Source: an uncultured Hungatella sp.
Lineage (GTDB): Bacteria > Bacillota > Clostridia > Lachnospirales > Lachnospiraceae
Direction of reading: 5' to 3'
NCBI GenBank assembly: GCA_959018155.1
Contig: CAUEKH010000021.1
Span: 1-16,685 of the forward strand
Length of the DNA stretch: 16,685 nucleotides
The notes beneath the pieces were generated by a model. The model was not told the origin of the DNA. It saw nothing but the letters and a program-made list of their open reading frames with translations, and ran no database searches. Shown here piece after piece: positions 1-6,720 of the stretch (positions are counted from its first letter, which is position 1; the number at the start of each line of letters is the position of its first letter). The position numbers and the translations under genes are program-made.

Positions 1-87
1 GCCACAGCCTTGGCAGGCCATCGCGCAGCGATTTTGTTCAATTCCAGCTTATCGGGCAGAAAAATAAGAATTTTGCGAGGTGTAGGA

Positions 88-579
88 ATGGAAAAAGAAA
101 TAGTCTTTAGAAAATTTTCAGAGTTTTCCAGAGGAACTATATATGATATTTTACAGGATGCATATGCTTTTGATTCTAGAAATAAGAGAATCTGGGATGA
201 TAATTGGCATGAATCAGATAATTTTTTCTATGATAATCCTGAAATTGCAGATAAATACGGATTGGTAACATGTATTAATAACGAACCTATTGGATTTGTG
301 ACGTGGGACCCGAGACATCGACCAGAATATGTAGAGATTGGTCATAATGGTATTAGAGCGCTTTATAAGGGTAATGGCTACGGACATGCACAGCTAAAAG
401 AAGCACTCCGCAGAATAAAAGAATATGATAATCTTAAAAGGATTATTGTGTGTACTAATAGTAATTTGGTTGCACCAAAGAATTATGAAAGTGTTGGGTT
501 TAAGTTATATGACAGAAAGAAAAATAATACGGAAAGTGCTTATACAGGGGACTATTTGTATTATGAGATAGTATTATAA
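88..579 (+). CDS. GNAT family N-acetyltransferase, substrate unknown
   Basis: A 163-residue GNAT acetyltransferase that should transfer an acetyl group from acetyl-CoA to an amine; the acceptor cannot be told from sequence. Counting from ATG 88, the acetyl-CoA loop is YKGNGYGHAQLKEAL, an R/Q-x-x-G-x-G-type motif near residue 96, followed by a C-terminal APKNYESVGF segment typical of GNAT motif B. The frame stays open upstream to ATG 10, but I chose ATG 88 because GAGGTG at 77-82 sits five bases before it and because the 26 upstream residues look like a translated leader of different base composition. The gene is A+T-rich and lies 24 nt before a second acetyltransferase, so the two are probably co-transcribed. 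The tandem arrangement suggests a resistance or modification cassette, but this one cannot be assigned to an antibiotic. Confidence 0.8.
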   Translation: MEKEIVFRKFSEFSRGTIYDILQDAYAFDSRNKRIWDDNWHESDNFFYDNPEIADKYGLVTCINNEPIGFVTWDPRHRPEYVEIGHNGIRALYKGNGYGHAQLKEALRRIKEYDNLKRIIVCTNSNLVAPKNYESVGFKLYDRKKNNTESAYTGDYLYYEIVL

Positions 580-603
580 ATCTGAATTTGTAAAGGAGTT
601 CGC

Positions 604-1038
604 ATGATAAAAAGAGCAGAAACCAATGATTTAGAAATACTTGCAAAATTAGCTGTGATGATGTGGCGGAACCATTCCGTCAATGAACTAATCAATGAAT
701 TTTCAGAAATTATGGCGAATGGAAAATCACAATTTTTTTTGAAATATGAAAATGACTTTCCTATCGGCTTTGCACAATGTCAATTAAGATATGATTATGT
801 GGAAGGCACAAGTACATCTCCAGTTGGATATTTAGAGGGGATTTTTGTAAAGGAAGGCTATCGTAATAAAGGATACGCTAAAGAATTGTTAGCGGAATGT
901 GAATCATGGGCAAAAGAAAACAGTTGTCATGAGTTTGCCAGCGATTGTGAAATAGATAATATAAACAGTTTCCATTTTCACAAGGCTATGAATTTTACGG
1001 AAGCAAATAGAATTATCTGTTTTACTAAGACATTATAA
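604..1038 (+). CDS. Aminoglycoside 6'-N-acetyltransferase, AAC(6')-I type
   Basis: A 144-residue GNAT protein of the length usual for chromosomal and mobile AAC(6')-I enzymes, which acetylate the 6'-amine of aminoglycosides such as tobramycin or amikacin in the cytoplasm. The segment LRYDYVEGTSTSPVGYLEGI (residues 61-80) is the signature that runs into beta-4 of AAC(6')-Ic-like enzymes. The acetyl-CoA loop R87-N-K-G-Y-A follows, then FASDCEIDN (111-119), in which the family's acidic substrate-contacting residues lie, and a terminal FTKTL. The start is supported by AAAGGAG at 591-597. It is A+T-rich like the preceding acetyltransferase and unlike the downstream genes, consistent with acquisition by transfer. 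Real resistance and substrate range are not shown by sequence; related intrinsic copies in gut Clostridia may be weak or silent. Confidence 0.82.
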   Translation: MIKRAETNDLEILAKLAVMMWRNHSVNELINEFSEIMANGKSQFFLKYENDFPIGFAQCQLRYDYVEGTSTSPVGYLEGIFVKEGYRNKGYAKELLAECESWAKENSCHEFASDCEIDNINSFHFHKAMNFTEANRIICFTKTL

Positions 1039-1117
1039 ATTTCAATTTACATAAGGGGGTGGGATTTTTTCCAACGAGCAAAAATTACTCTTACTATCAC
1101 AAAGAGAAAAGAGCGAA

Positions 1118-1203
1118 AAGGTATAAACACCTTGATATCAGCTTTAATGCCTGCAATGCGTCTCCTACAAGGCTTATTAAGCCTCTAATGCGTAACATAG
1201 TGG
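1118..1203 (+). ncRNA. Candidate structured RNA repeat, copy A
   Basis: First of two diverged copies of an RNA-like element. It opens with a hairpin, AAGGT (1118-1122) pairing ACCTT (1129-1133) around an AUAAAC loop. A second hairpin, AGGCTT/AAGCCT (1170-1175 with 1179-1184), follows, and the copy ends with TAACATAGTGG (1193-1203). Positions 1136-1203 align without gaps to 1275-1342, with about 48 of 68 bases equal by hand count. I recognise no known riboswitch class. The plus strand is favoured only weakly, because the wobble pairs in copy B are G-U on this strand. Confidence 0.5.
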
Positions 1204-1256
1204 TACGAAACAAGATTCAAATGCAAGATTAGATAAAGGGCATTTTTGCGGGTTAA

Positions 1257-1342
1257 GATGTAAACACATCGCCTTATCGGTTTTAGTGCCGGTAATGTCT
1301 TTCTTGCAAGGATTGTCGTGCATCCAATCTGTAACATGGTGG
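1257..1342 (+). ncRNA. Candidate structured RNA repeat, copy B
   Basis: Second copy, offset 137-139 nt from copy A. The opening hairpin is GATGT (1257-1261) with ACATC (1266-1270) around AAAC. Two of its base pairs differ from copy A in a compensated way, while the loop core AAAC is kept. A second hairpin, GATTG/CAATC (1311-1315 with 1325-1329), lies at about the same place as in copy A with different bases, and the copy ends with TAACATGGTGG (1332-1342). Conserved ends with changed but still pairing stems point to RNA structure rather than coding. Confidence 0.5.
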
Positions 1343-1365
1343 GCAGAATAAATTTGATTTTGTAT

Positions 1366-1396
1366 TTGACACTTTTTTGCCGCCCTTGCTTACAAA
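1366..1396 (+). promoter_or_regulatory. Possible promoter for the small membrane protein
   Basis: A perfect TTGACA at 1366-1371 is followed 18-19 bases later by TTACAA/TACAAA, a weak -10. If used, transcription would start near 1402 and give a 170-nt leader before the 53-aa gene. That leader holds a perfect hairpin, AGACGA-TTT-TCGTCT, at 1499-1513. A promoter here would place the tandem RNA repeats outside this transcript. Confidence 0.35.
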
Positions 1397-1571
1397 ACCA
1401 ACTTATACGGATATATAGCAGAAGATATAGAGATACGGGAAAACCATTGCAAATACAGGATTTCTCCTTGCTGCTATAAACACTTGCAAAAAGTTATAAG
1501 ACGATTTTCGTCTATGAGCCTATTTTAGATAAGAAGTACTCGAAAAATATAAATTTGAAAGAGAAGATATC

Positions 1572-1733
1572 ATGAAAAAAATTACTTTGGCATTAAGTAT
1601 AATATTTATAATCTTAACATTTATTGGCGCAGGATATGTTCTTTTTAATGATGGAAAGGCAAATGCCGGGTATGCTGTTATTCCAATGGTATTTGCTCTT
1701 TCCAGTATCGCTTTTTATCGAAAGAAGAAATAA
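1572..1733 (+). CDS. Small two-helix membrane protein (53 aa), function unknown
   Basis: A short gene starting at ATG 1572, preceded by AAAGAGAAG at 1558-1566. The 53-residue product has a basic start (MKK), a hydrophobic helix at about residues 4-24, a short polar turn (FNDGKANAG, about 25-33), a second hydrophobic helix at about 34-48, and a basic end (YRKKK). Both termini should therefore face the cytoplasm. The codon use and A+T-richness match the two acetyltransferases, so it probably belongs to the same acquired segment. I do not recognise a functional family. Options that fit the size and topology are a small regulatory membrane protein or a type I toxin-like peptide; neither is demonstrated. 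The long leader before it is unusual for so small a gene. Confidence 0.65.
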   Translation: MKKITLALSIIFIILTFIGAGYVLFNDGKANAGYAVIPMVFALSSIAFYRKKK

Positions 1734-1887
1734 CAAATCACAGACATAAGGGCAGACAACAACTGTTCTGGTCGAAACTATAAACAGATGTACTGGGGGT
1801 CCCCTCATGCCATTTGCCCATACCATTTATCCCCCCTGTATCATCATAAAGCATCATAATTCATATAAGTTTATCCCTCCCGCCCTC
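1734..1887. other. Intergenic stretch, probable island/chromosome junction
   Basis: No gene is seen. Base composition shifts from the A+T-rich segment on the left to the more balanced host DNA on the right somewhere in or just after this stretch. It contains a small GGGG/CCCC palindrome around 1795-1804 and a repeated CATCATAA-like motif at 1842-1860. No clear terminator or attachment site could be identified. Confidence 0.35.
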
Positions 1888-1916
1888 TTGACAAAAATCT
1901 GCAAATAACGTAAAAT
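1888..1916 (+). promoter_or_regulatory. Promoter of the T-box/proS transcript
   Basis: Consensus -35 TTGACA (1888-1893), 17-base spacer, and -10 TAAAAT (1911-1916). Transcription should start near 1923, just upstream of the T-box leader. Confidence 0.85.
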
Positions 1917-1951
1917 CAACCATACAAACCAACATTTAAATAATAGAAATA

Positions 1952-2213
1952 TGGTGTTGAAGAGGACTATTAAGCAGTGACGCATTACAGAGAGAAGACC
2001 GATGGTGGAAGGTCTTCATGCCCCTGACTGTCGAACCTGCCTCGGAGCTCTGCGGCAAACCGCGGCGCATTTCCTGCGTTATGGGAATGAAAAGTGAGTT
2101 GTGGTAAGAATACGGGAAGTCCGGTATGGATGTTCATCTTCTGTTCCACAGCTAAACTGGGTGGCACCGCCGAGCTGTTCGGTCCCTGTAGAGGGGACTG
2201 GATGGCTTTTTTT
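1952..2213 (+). promoter_or_regulatory. T-box leader, proline-specific (CCU specifier)
   Basis: A tRNA-sensing transcription attenuator in the leader of proS. Stem I begins with GAGG (1962-1965), which pairs CCTC (2040-2043). Its specifier loop reads GAA-CCT-G, placing the proline codon CCU at 2036-2038. The AGAGA bulge motif (1990-1994) and the distal stem AAGACC/GGTCTT with its GGTGGAA-containing loop (1995-2016) are canonical. The T-box bulge with UGGC (2162-2165) and ACCGC lies before a terminator helix. Uncharged proline tRNA should stabilise the antiterminator and allow proS transcription. The specifier agrees with the downstream gene. The variable T-box base is C, which is not the complement of the A73 expected for bacterial proline tRNA. 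Confidence 0.93.
2174..2213 (+). terminator. T-box attenuator terminator
   Basis: Stem CGGTCCC (2180-2186) with GGGACTG (2194-2200), extendable by weaker pairs to 2174/2206, with a 7-nt loop and T7 at 2207-2213. This is the conditional terminator of the T-box leader. Confidence 0.88.
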
Positions 2214-2430
2214 GTTTCGTGAGGAGGACTATTTTATGAGGAGGACTGCTTCCTGAGAGTGATTATTCCAGGAGGAAGCTTCCTTCGTAAAAAAATAGAA
2301 GGCCCATGAAAAAACGTTCTTCCCAGTCATCGCAACAGTATCCCTGGCGCAGGTGTAGCCTCTCGTCGTTTCAACAGGGAGAATACTTTCTGAAAAGAAA
2401 TAATTATAAAGTTAATAAAGGAGAATTGTC
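2214..2430 (+). other. Untranslated leader between attenuator and proS
   Basis: No gene is supported. GAGGAGGACT occurs twice (2220 and 2238), the first copy placed like a ribosome site before a six-codon ORF at about 2235. A GCTTCCT/AGGAAGC inverted repeat (2248-2254 with 2273-2279) could fold. The proS ribosome site is AAAGGAG just before 2431. Confidence 0.4.
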
Positions 2431-3864
2431 ATGGCAAAGGAAAAGAAGTTAGTAGAAGCCATCACATCAATGGATGTGGACTTCGCCCAGTGGTATACGG
2501 ATGTCGTAAAGAAGGCGGAGTTAATTGATTATTCCAGCGTAAAGGGCTGCATGGTTATCAAGCCGGCCGGCTATGCGATCTGGGAAAATATCCAGAGAGA
2601 ACTGGATAAGCGCTTTAAAGAAGTAGGCGTGGAAAATGTTTACATGCCGATGTTTATTCCGGAAAGCCTTCTTCAGAAGGAAAAGGATCATGTGGAAGGA
2701 TTTGCGCCGGAAGTGGCCTGGGTAACTCATGGCGGTTTAGAGCCGCTTCAGGAGCGCCTCTGTGTAAGACCGACCTCCGAGACTCTGTTCTGCGATTTCT
2801 ATGCGCGGGATATTCAGTCGTATCGTGATCTTCCGAAGGTATACAACCAGTGGTGTTCCGTAGTCCGCTGGGAGAAGACAACGAGACCATTTTTACGTTC
2901 CCGTGAGTTCTTATGGCAGGAGGGCCATACAGCCCATGCTACGGCTGAGGAAGCTGCAGCGAGAACGGAGCAGATGTTAAATCTCTACGCTGATTTCTGT
3001 GAAGAGGTTCTGGCTATGCCTGTTATCAGAGGACAGAAGACCGACAAGGAGAAATTTGCGGGCGCTGAGGCGACCTATACCATCGAAGCGCTGATGCACG
3101 ATGGTAAGGCCCTTCAGTCCGGTACGAGCCACAATTTCGGCGACGGATTTGCGAAGGCATTTGAAATTCAGTATGCAGATAAGGATAATAAGCTTCAGTA
3201 TGTCCATCAGACTTCCTGGGGCATGAGTACGAGACTGATCGGCGGAATCATTATGGTTCACGGCGATGACAACGGCTTAAATCTTCCTCCGAGAATCGCA
3301 CCGGTGCAGGTGGTGATTGTCCCGATCAGACAGCAGGCGGAAGGCGTTCTTGAGAAAGCATACGCTCTGAAGGAAACTCTTTCCGGCTACCGCGTAAAAG
3401 TAGATGACACCGATAAGAGCCCGGGTTGGAAATTCAGCGAGTCTGAGATGCGTGGAATTCCGGTTCGTGTGGAAATTGGTCCGAAGGATTTGGAGAACAA
3501 TCAGGCAATTCTTGTACGTCGTGACACTCATGAGAAGATTACAGTCTCTCTCGACGAGATTAATGAGAAGGTAGGAGAACTCTTAGACACGATTCAGCAC
3601 GATATGCTGGAACGCGCCCGCGCTCACCGCGATGCCCATACTTATGAGGCTGTGGAATGGGATAGCTTTGTAAAGACCATTGAAGAGAAGCCTGGATTTG
3701 TGAAAGCCATGTGGTGCGGCTGCCAGGAGTGCGAAGACAAGATTAAAGAACTGACCGGAGCAACATCACGCTGTATGCCATTTAAGCAGGAGAAGCTGGC
3801 CGATACGTGTGTCTGCTGCGGAAAACCGGCGACAAAGATGGTATACTGGGGACGCGCATATTAA
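2431..3864 (+). CDS. proS: Prolyl-tRNA synthetase, type 3 (ThrRS-like)
   Basis: A class II aminoacyl-tRNA synthetase that charges proline tRNA in the cytoplasm. At 477 residues it is the short archaeal/eukaryote-like form without the editing insertion of the long bacterial enzyme. Motif 2 is [20 protein letters not shown] (147-166) with TAHA following, and motif 3 is [20 protein letters not shown] (271-290). The anticodon-binding domain follows (about 292-400). The C-terminal zinc-type domain is rich in cysteines (429, 431, 434, 448, 460, 462, 463) and ends in the typical YWGRAY. ATG 2431 follows AAAGGAG. Expression is expected to be controlled by the proline T-box upstream, and cca 81 nt downstream may share the transcript, since no clear terminator separates them. 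Confidence 0.97.
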   Translation: MAKEKKLVEAITSMDVDFAQWYTDVVKKAELIDYSSVKGCMVIKPAGYAIWENIQRELDKRFKEVGVENVYMPMFIPESLLQKEKDHVEGFAPEVAWVTHGGLEPLQERLCVRPTSETLFCDFYARDIQSYRDLPKVYNQWCSVVRWEKTTRPFLRSREFLWQEGHTAHATAEEAAARTEQMLNLYADFCEEVLAMPVIRGQKTDKEKFAGAEATYTIEALMHDGKALQSGTSHNFGDGFAKAFEIQYADKDNKLQYVHQTSWGMSTRLIGGIIMVHGDDNGLNLPPRIAPVQVVIVPIRQQAEGVLEKAYALKETLSGYRVKVDDTDKSPGWKFSESEMRGIPVRVEIGPKDLENNQAILVRRDTHEKITVSLDEINEKVGELLDTIQHDMLERARAHRDAHTYEAVEWDSFVKTIEEKPGFVKAMWCGCQECEDKIKELTGATSRCMPFKQEKLADTCVCCGKPATKMVYWGRAY

Positions 3865-3945
3865 TAATCACCATATTAATACAGAGATACGGTTTTCGTT
3901 ATAAAAGAGAGTGCCGCGTCAACAGAGAAAGGTGGAGGTGAGGTC

Positions 3946-5361
3946 ATGGTAAAGATAGAAATTCCGTCCGGAGCACTGCGGATTCTTGAAAAATTAAATG
4001 CGCACGGATACGAGGCGTACGTTGTAGGCGGCTGTGTCCGCGACAGCCTGCTGGGCAGGACGCCTGGGGACTGGGATATCACGACCTCAGCAAAGCCGAT
4101 GGAAGTGAAAGCGGTTTTTAAGCGGACCATTGACACGGGAATTCAGCACGGGACTGTGACTGTCATGGAAAATCATGAGGGGTATGAGGTGACCACATAC
4201 CGGATTGATGGGGAATATGAAGATGGCCGCCATCCCAAATCGGTAGATTTCACCTCCAGCCTGCTGGAAGATTTGAAACGGCGCGATTTTACCATCAATG
4301 CCATGGCCTGTGACAGCCGGGGCGGATTGGTAGACGCATTTGGGGGCATGGAAGACCTGGAAAATGGCATAATCCGCTGTGTCGGCAGCGCGGTCAGCCG
4401 TTTTACAGAAGATGCGCTGAGGATTCTCAGGGCGATCCGATTTTCCGCTCAGTTGGGATTTACCATAGAAGAGGAGACGAAACAGGCCATTTCTCTGATT
4501 GCCCCGAATTTAGAGAAGGTGAGTCAGGAGCGGATTGCGGTGGAAATGACGAAGTTACTTCTGTCAGACAATCCGGAACGCATGAAGCTGGTGTATGAGT
4601 CAGGCGCGGGTCATTTTATCTCCGCCCAGTTTGAGCGGGCGGCCTCGATGGCGGAAGAGCGCCTGGCTGCAATCAAAAATTTACCCGCCGCCAAATACAT
4701 GAGGTGGGCAGGATTTTTGCGTGATGAGCCAGCCGACACAGCGGTAGGAATCCTGCGGGATTTAAAAATGGACTGCGACACGATGGATAAGGTGAGACTT
4801 CTCGTATCCATGTGGAAAAATGGAATTTCGCCGGAGAAAACAGCGATTCGCCGCGTTATGAGTAAAGTTGGACCAATGTTTGACAGTCTGACAGCATTTC
4901 AGGAGGCGTTTGCTGATGAAATTTGTTTCGGTGGGACAGACGAGTCTGTCGTTCCCGAAGGAAAGTTATCTGGTGAGGCAGATGCAGCTACCGTACCCAA
5001 AGGAAAGTTATCCGTTGAGACAGGCGAGTCTGTCGTTCCCGAAGAAAGTTTATCCGTTGAGACAGGCGCAACAGCACTCCCCAAAGAAAAATTATCCGAT
5101 GACGCATCTCAGGACGCCATACCATACCGGGAAATTCTTCCTACAGTTAAGACCCTGGCGGAGGAAATCCGGGCTGCCGGTGACCCGCTGACTTTAAAGG
5201 ACTTAGCCGTGACAGGCCGGGACCTTATGGCTTATGGAATCAAGCCGGGGCCTGAGTTTGGCCGGACGCTGAATCGTATGCTGGATATGGTGTTAGAGCA
5301 TCCGGCTTATAACAGGAAGGATTTTTTGCTGGCTCAATGTTTTGGGCCGGAGACGAAATAA
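3946..5361 (+). CDS. cca: CCA tRNA nucleotidyltransferase (class II) with a repeat insertion
   Basis: Adds or repairs the CCA end of tRNAs. Motif A is GGCVRDSLLG (28-37) followed by the catalytic DWD (42-44). RRDFTINAMA lies at 112-121, the nucleotide-selecting EDALRILRAIR at 155-165, and ERIAVEM at 195-201. These fit a class II CCA enzyme of the clostridial type, although poly(A) polymerases share most motifs. The 471-residue length is somewhat long; the excess is explained by four 14-residue repeats (332-387) between the body and the tail domain, after which conserved C-terminal sequence resumes. The reading frame is intact. GGAGGTG precedes ATG 3946. The gene follows proS by 81 nt and ends at a hairpin terminator. 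Confidence 0.93.
   Translation: MVKIEIPSGALRILEKLNAHGYEAYVVGGCVRDSLLGRTPGDWDITTSAKPMEVKAVFKRTIDTGIQHGTVTVMENHEGYEVTTYRIDGEYEDGRHPKSVDFTSSLLEDLKRRDFTINAMACDSRGGLVDAFGGMEDLENGIIRCVGSAVSRFTEDALRILRAIRFSAQLGFTIEEETKQAISLIAPNLEKVSQERIAVEMTKLLLSDNPERMKLVYESGAGHFISAQFERAASMAEERLAAIKNLPAAKYMRWAGFLRDEPADTAVGILRDLKMDCDTMDKVRLLVSMWKNGISPEKTAIRRVMSKVGPMFDSLTAFQEAFADEICFGGTDESVVPEGKLSGEADAATVPKGKLSVETGESVVPEESLSVETGATALPKEKLSDDASQDAIPYREILPTVKTLAEEIRAAGDPLTLKDLAVTGRDLMAYGIKPGPEFGRTLNRMLDMVLEHPAYNRKDFLLAQCFGPETK
4939..5106 (+). repeat. Four 42-nt tandem repeats inside cca
   Basis: Four consecutive 14-codon units, DESVVPEGKLSGEA, DAATVPKGKLSVET, GESVVPEESLSVET and GATALPKEKLSDDA. They share a core (S/T)-x-(V/L)-P-(E/K)-x-x-LS and are rich in acidic and polar residues. 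The unit length is kept exactly, so the enzyme frame is never broken. The reverse strand is also open across the array. Confidence 0.9.
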
Positions 5362-5367
5362 ATAATA

Positions 5368-5427
5368 GAAGACTCTGATTCTGGAAATGATTTTGAAAAT
5401 GATTCTGGAACCAGAGGCTTCTTTTTT
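5368..5427 (+). terminator. Terminator after cca
   Basis: GAAGACTCTG (5368-5377) pairs CAGAGGCTTC (5412-5421) with one mismatch, followed by T6. The loop contains two GATTCTGGAA-type copies. It lies 6 nt after the cca stop, so the following CotS gene probably has its own promoter. Confidence 0.75.
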
Positions 5428-5578
5428 ATATAATCGGTTTTTTCTATTCTATTTCCAGTCTCATTTTCAAAGAGGGCCCGTTGTCCCGGAGGAAAATATT
5501 TCCCCTTTCCGTGTATATTTCCCCAACCCGTCTCATACCCTAGAAGTAGCTGATGAGCTAAGAGTTGGAGGGGTGGTT

Positions 5579-6595
5579 GTGAACGAGAAATACACAGAGG
5601 TGCTTTCGCAGTATGAGCTTGAAATTCTGGATGTGAGACGCGGCCGCGGCGCCTGGCTGTGTGAGACGAATCAGGGACTGAAGCTGCTGCGGGAATATAA
5701 GGGGACTTTGAAACGCCTGGAATTCGAGGACCAGGTCTTTACTCAGATGAAAGAGTATGGTCTTCTGTCCGTAGACCGCTACGTCAGGAATCGAGAAGGA
5801 GAACTGCTCTCCAACGCGGAAGATGGGACGAGGTGGATTGTCAAAGACTGGTACGCGGACAGGGAATGCAGCTTGAAGGACAGCAGAGAGGTCCTGAGCG
5901 CGATTGCGAAAATTGCAAGTTTACATAAAGTTTTGCGGAAAATTGAGTTCAGGGAAGAGTGGAATCTTGGTTCGATTTTGGTACAGCTGCCGGGGGACGA
6001 GATGGAACGCCATAACCGGGAGCTGGTAAGAGCGCGTTCCTATATCCGCAACAAAAGGAAAAAGACGGAATTTGAGTTGTGTGTGATCGGCAATTACGAT
6101 ATGTTTTATGAGCAGGCCAAAGAAGCCTGGAGGGGAATGAAGGAGTACTGTGAGCAGTGCGGGAAATGGGACATTTCTGCGCCAGACCCCGGCCAGGCCG
6201 GAAATGGATACTGTCTCTGTCACGGTGATTTGAACCAGCACCACATTCTGATGTGCCCTCACGACGTTGCTGTGGTAGAATTTAACCGGATGCATATGGG
6301 GATGCAGATGGATGACCTGTACCATTTTATGCGGAAAGCCATGGAGAAACACGACTGGGATGTGCGGCTCGGCCTGAATATGCTGGAGGCGTATTCCAGG
6401 ATCCTTCCTCTGACTGAGAGTGACAGGACGTGTCTCTATTATTTATTCCTCTATCCGGAAAAATACTGGAAGCAGATTAATTTCTATTATAATGCAAACA
6501 AGGCGTGGATTCCCGGCAGGAATATCGAGAAACTGAAGGATTTGGAGATGCAGCAGCCTATGCGGAATGAATTTCTGTCGAAAATAAAATCGTGA
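5579..6595 (+). CDS. CotS-family spore coat protein (kinase-like fold)
   Basis: A 338-residue member of the CotS/YsxE spore coat family, related to aminoglycoside phosphotransferase-type kinases, expected in the coat of the forming spore. I start it at GTG 5579, preceded by GGAGGGG; an in-frame ATG at 5387 lies inside the cca terminator and would add 64 residues of unlikely sequence. Kinase-like landmarks are YCLCHGDLNQHHIL (catalytic-loop HGD) and VVEFNRMHMGMQMDDLYHF (the DFG-like region). The usual HGDxxxxN asparagine is His here, and the metal-binding Asp is Glu in VEF, so catalysis may be reduced or lost. The conserved NFYYNANKAWIPGRNIEKL tail is typical of clostridial CotS proteins. Its presence argues for a sporulating host. 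A sporulation-sigma promoter was looked for but not convincingly found. Confidence 0.85.
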   Translation: MNEKYTEVLSQYELEILDVRRGRGAWLCETNQGLKLLREYKGTLKRLEFEDQVFTQMKEYGLLSVDRYVRNREGELLSNAEDGTRWIVKDWYADRECSLKDSREVLSAIAKIASLHKVLRKIEFREEWNLGSILVQLPGDEMERHNRELVRARSYIRNKRKKTEFELCVIGNYDMFYEQAKEAWRGMKEYCEQCGKWDISAPDPGQAGNGYCLCHGDLNQHHILMCPHDVAVVEFNRMHMGMQMDDLYHFMRKAMEKHDWDVRLGLNMLEAYSRILPLTESDRTCLYYLFLYPEKYWKQINFYYNANKAWIPGRNIEKLKDLEMQQPMRNEFLSKIKS

Positions 6596-6671
6596 AAATT
6601 TTCAGAATCCCTGATATTGCAGGAAAGATACAGGCGGAAACTGCATCACAGATTTGGTACAGGAATAAAGA

Positions 6672-6712
6672 CACCAGAACTACCATTTGATTTCGATAGT
6701 TCTGGTGCTTTT
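6672..6712. terminator. Shared terminator between convergent operons
   Basis: CACCAGAACTA (6672-6682) pairs perfectly with TAGTTCTGGTG (6697-6707) around a 14-nt loop, followed by GC and T5 on the plus strand. On the minus strand the hairpin lies just after the PL8 lyase stop but has only a weak T tract, so it probably serves the CotS gene best and both directions in part. Confidence 0.85.
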
Positions 6713-6720
6713 TAACGCGT

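Noticed and set aside
10..87. Upstream start at ATG 10 for the first acetyltransferase
   Set aside because: No ribosome site precedes it, the composition differs, and GAGGTG before ATG 88 gives a normal GNAT length.
1118..1342. Known riboswitch classes for the tandem repeats
   Set aside because: Compared from memory with glycine, purine, c-di-GMP I/II, ZTP, guanidine, preQ1, THF, fluoride and cobalamin consensus features; none matched.
1614..1826. 70-codon minus-strand frame
   Set aside because: It is antisense to the 53-aa membrane protein, which has the better start site and composition.
1985..2167. 60-codon minus-strand frame
   Set aside because: It lies wholly within the T-box leader, whose conserved bases explain the sequence.
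5387..5578. Upstream 64-codon extension of the CotS gene
   Set aside because: It begins inside the cca terminator hairpin, has no ribosome site, and GTG 5579 with GGAGGGG fits the family's usual start.
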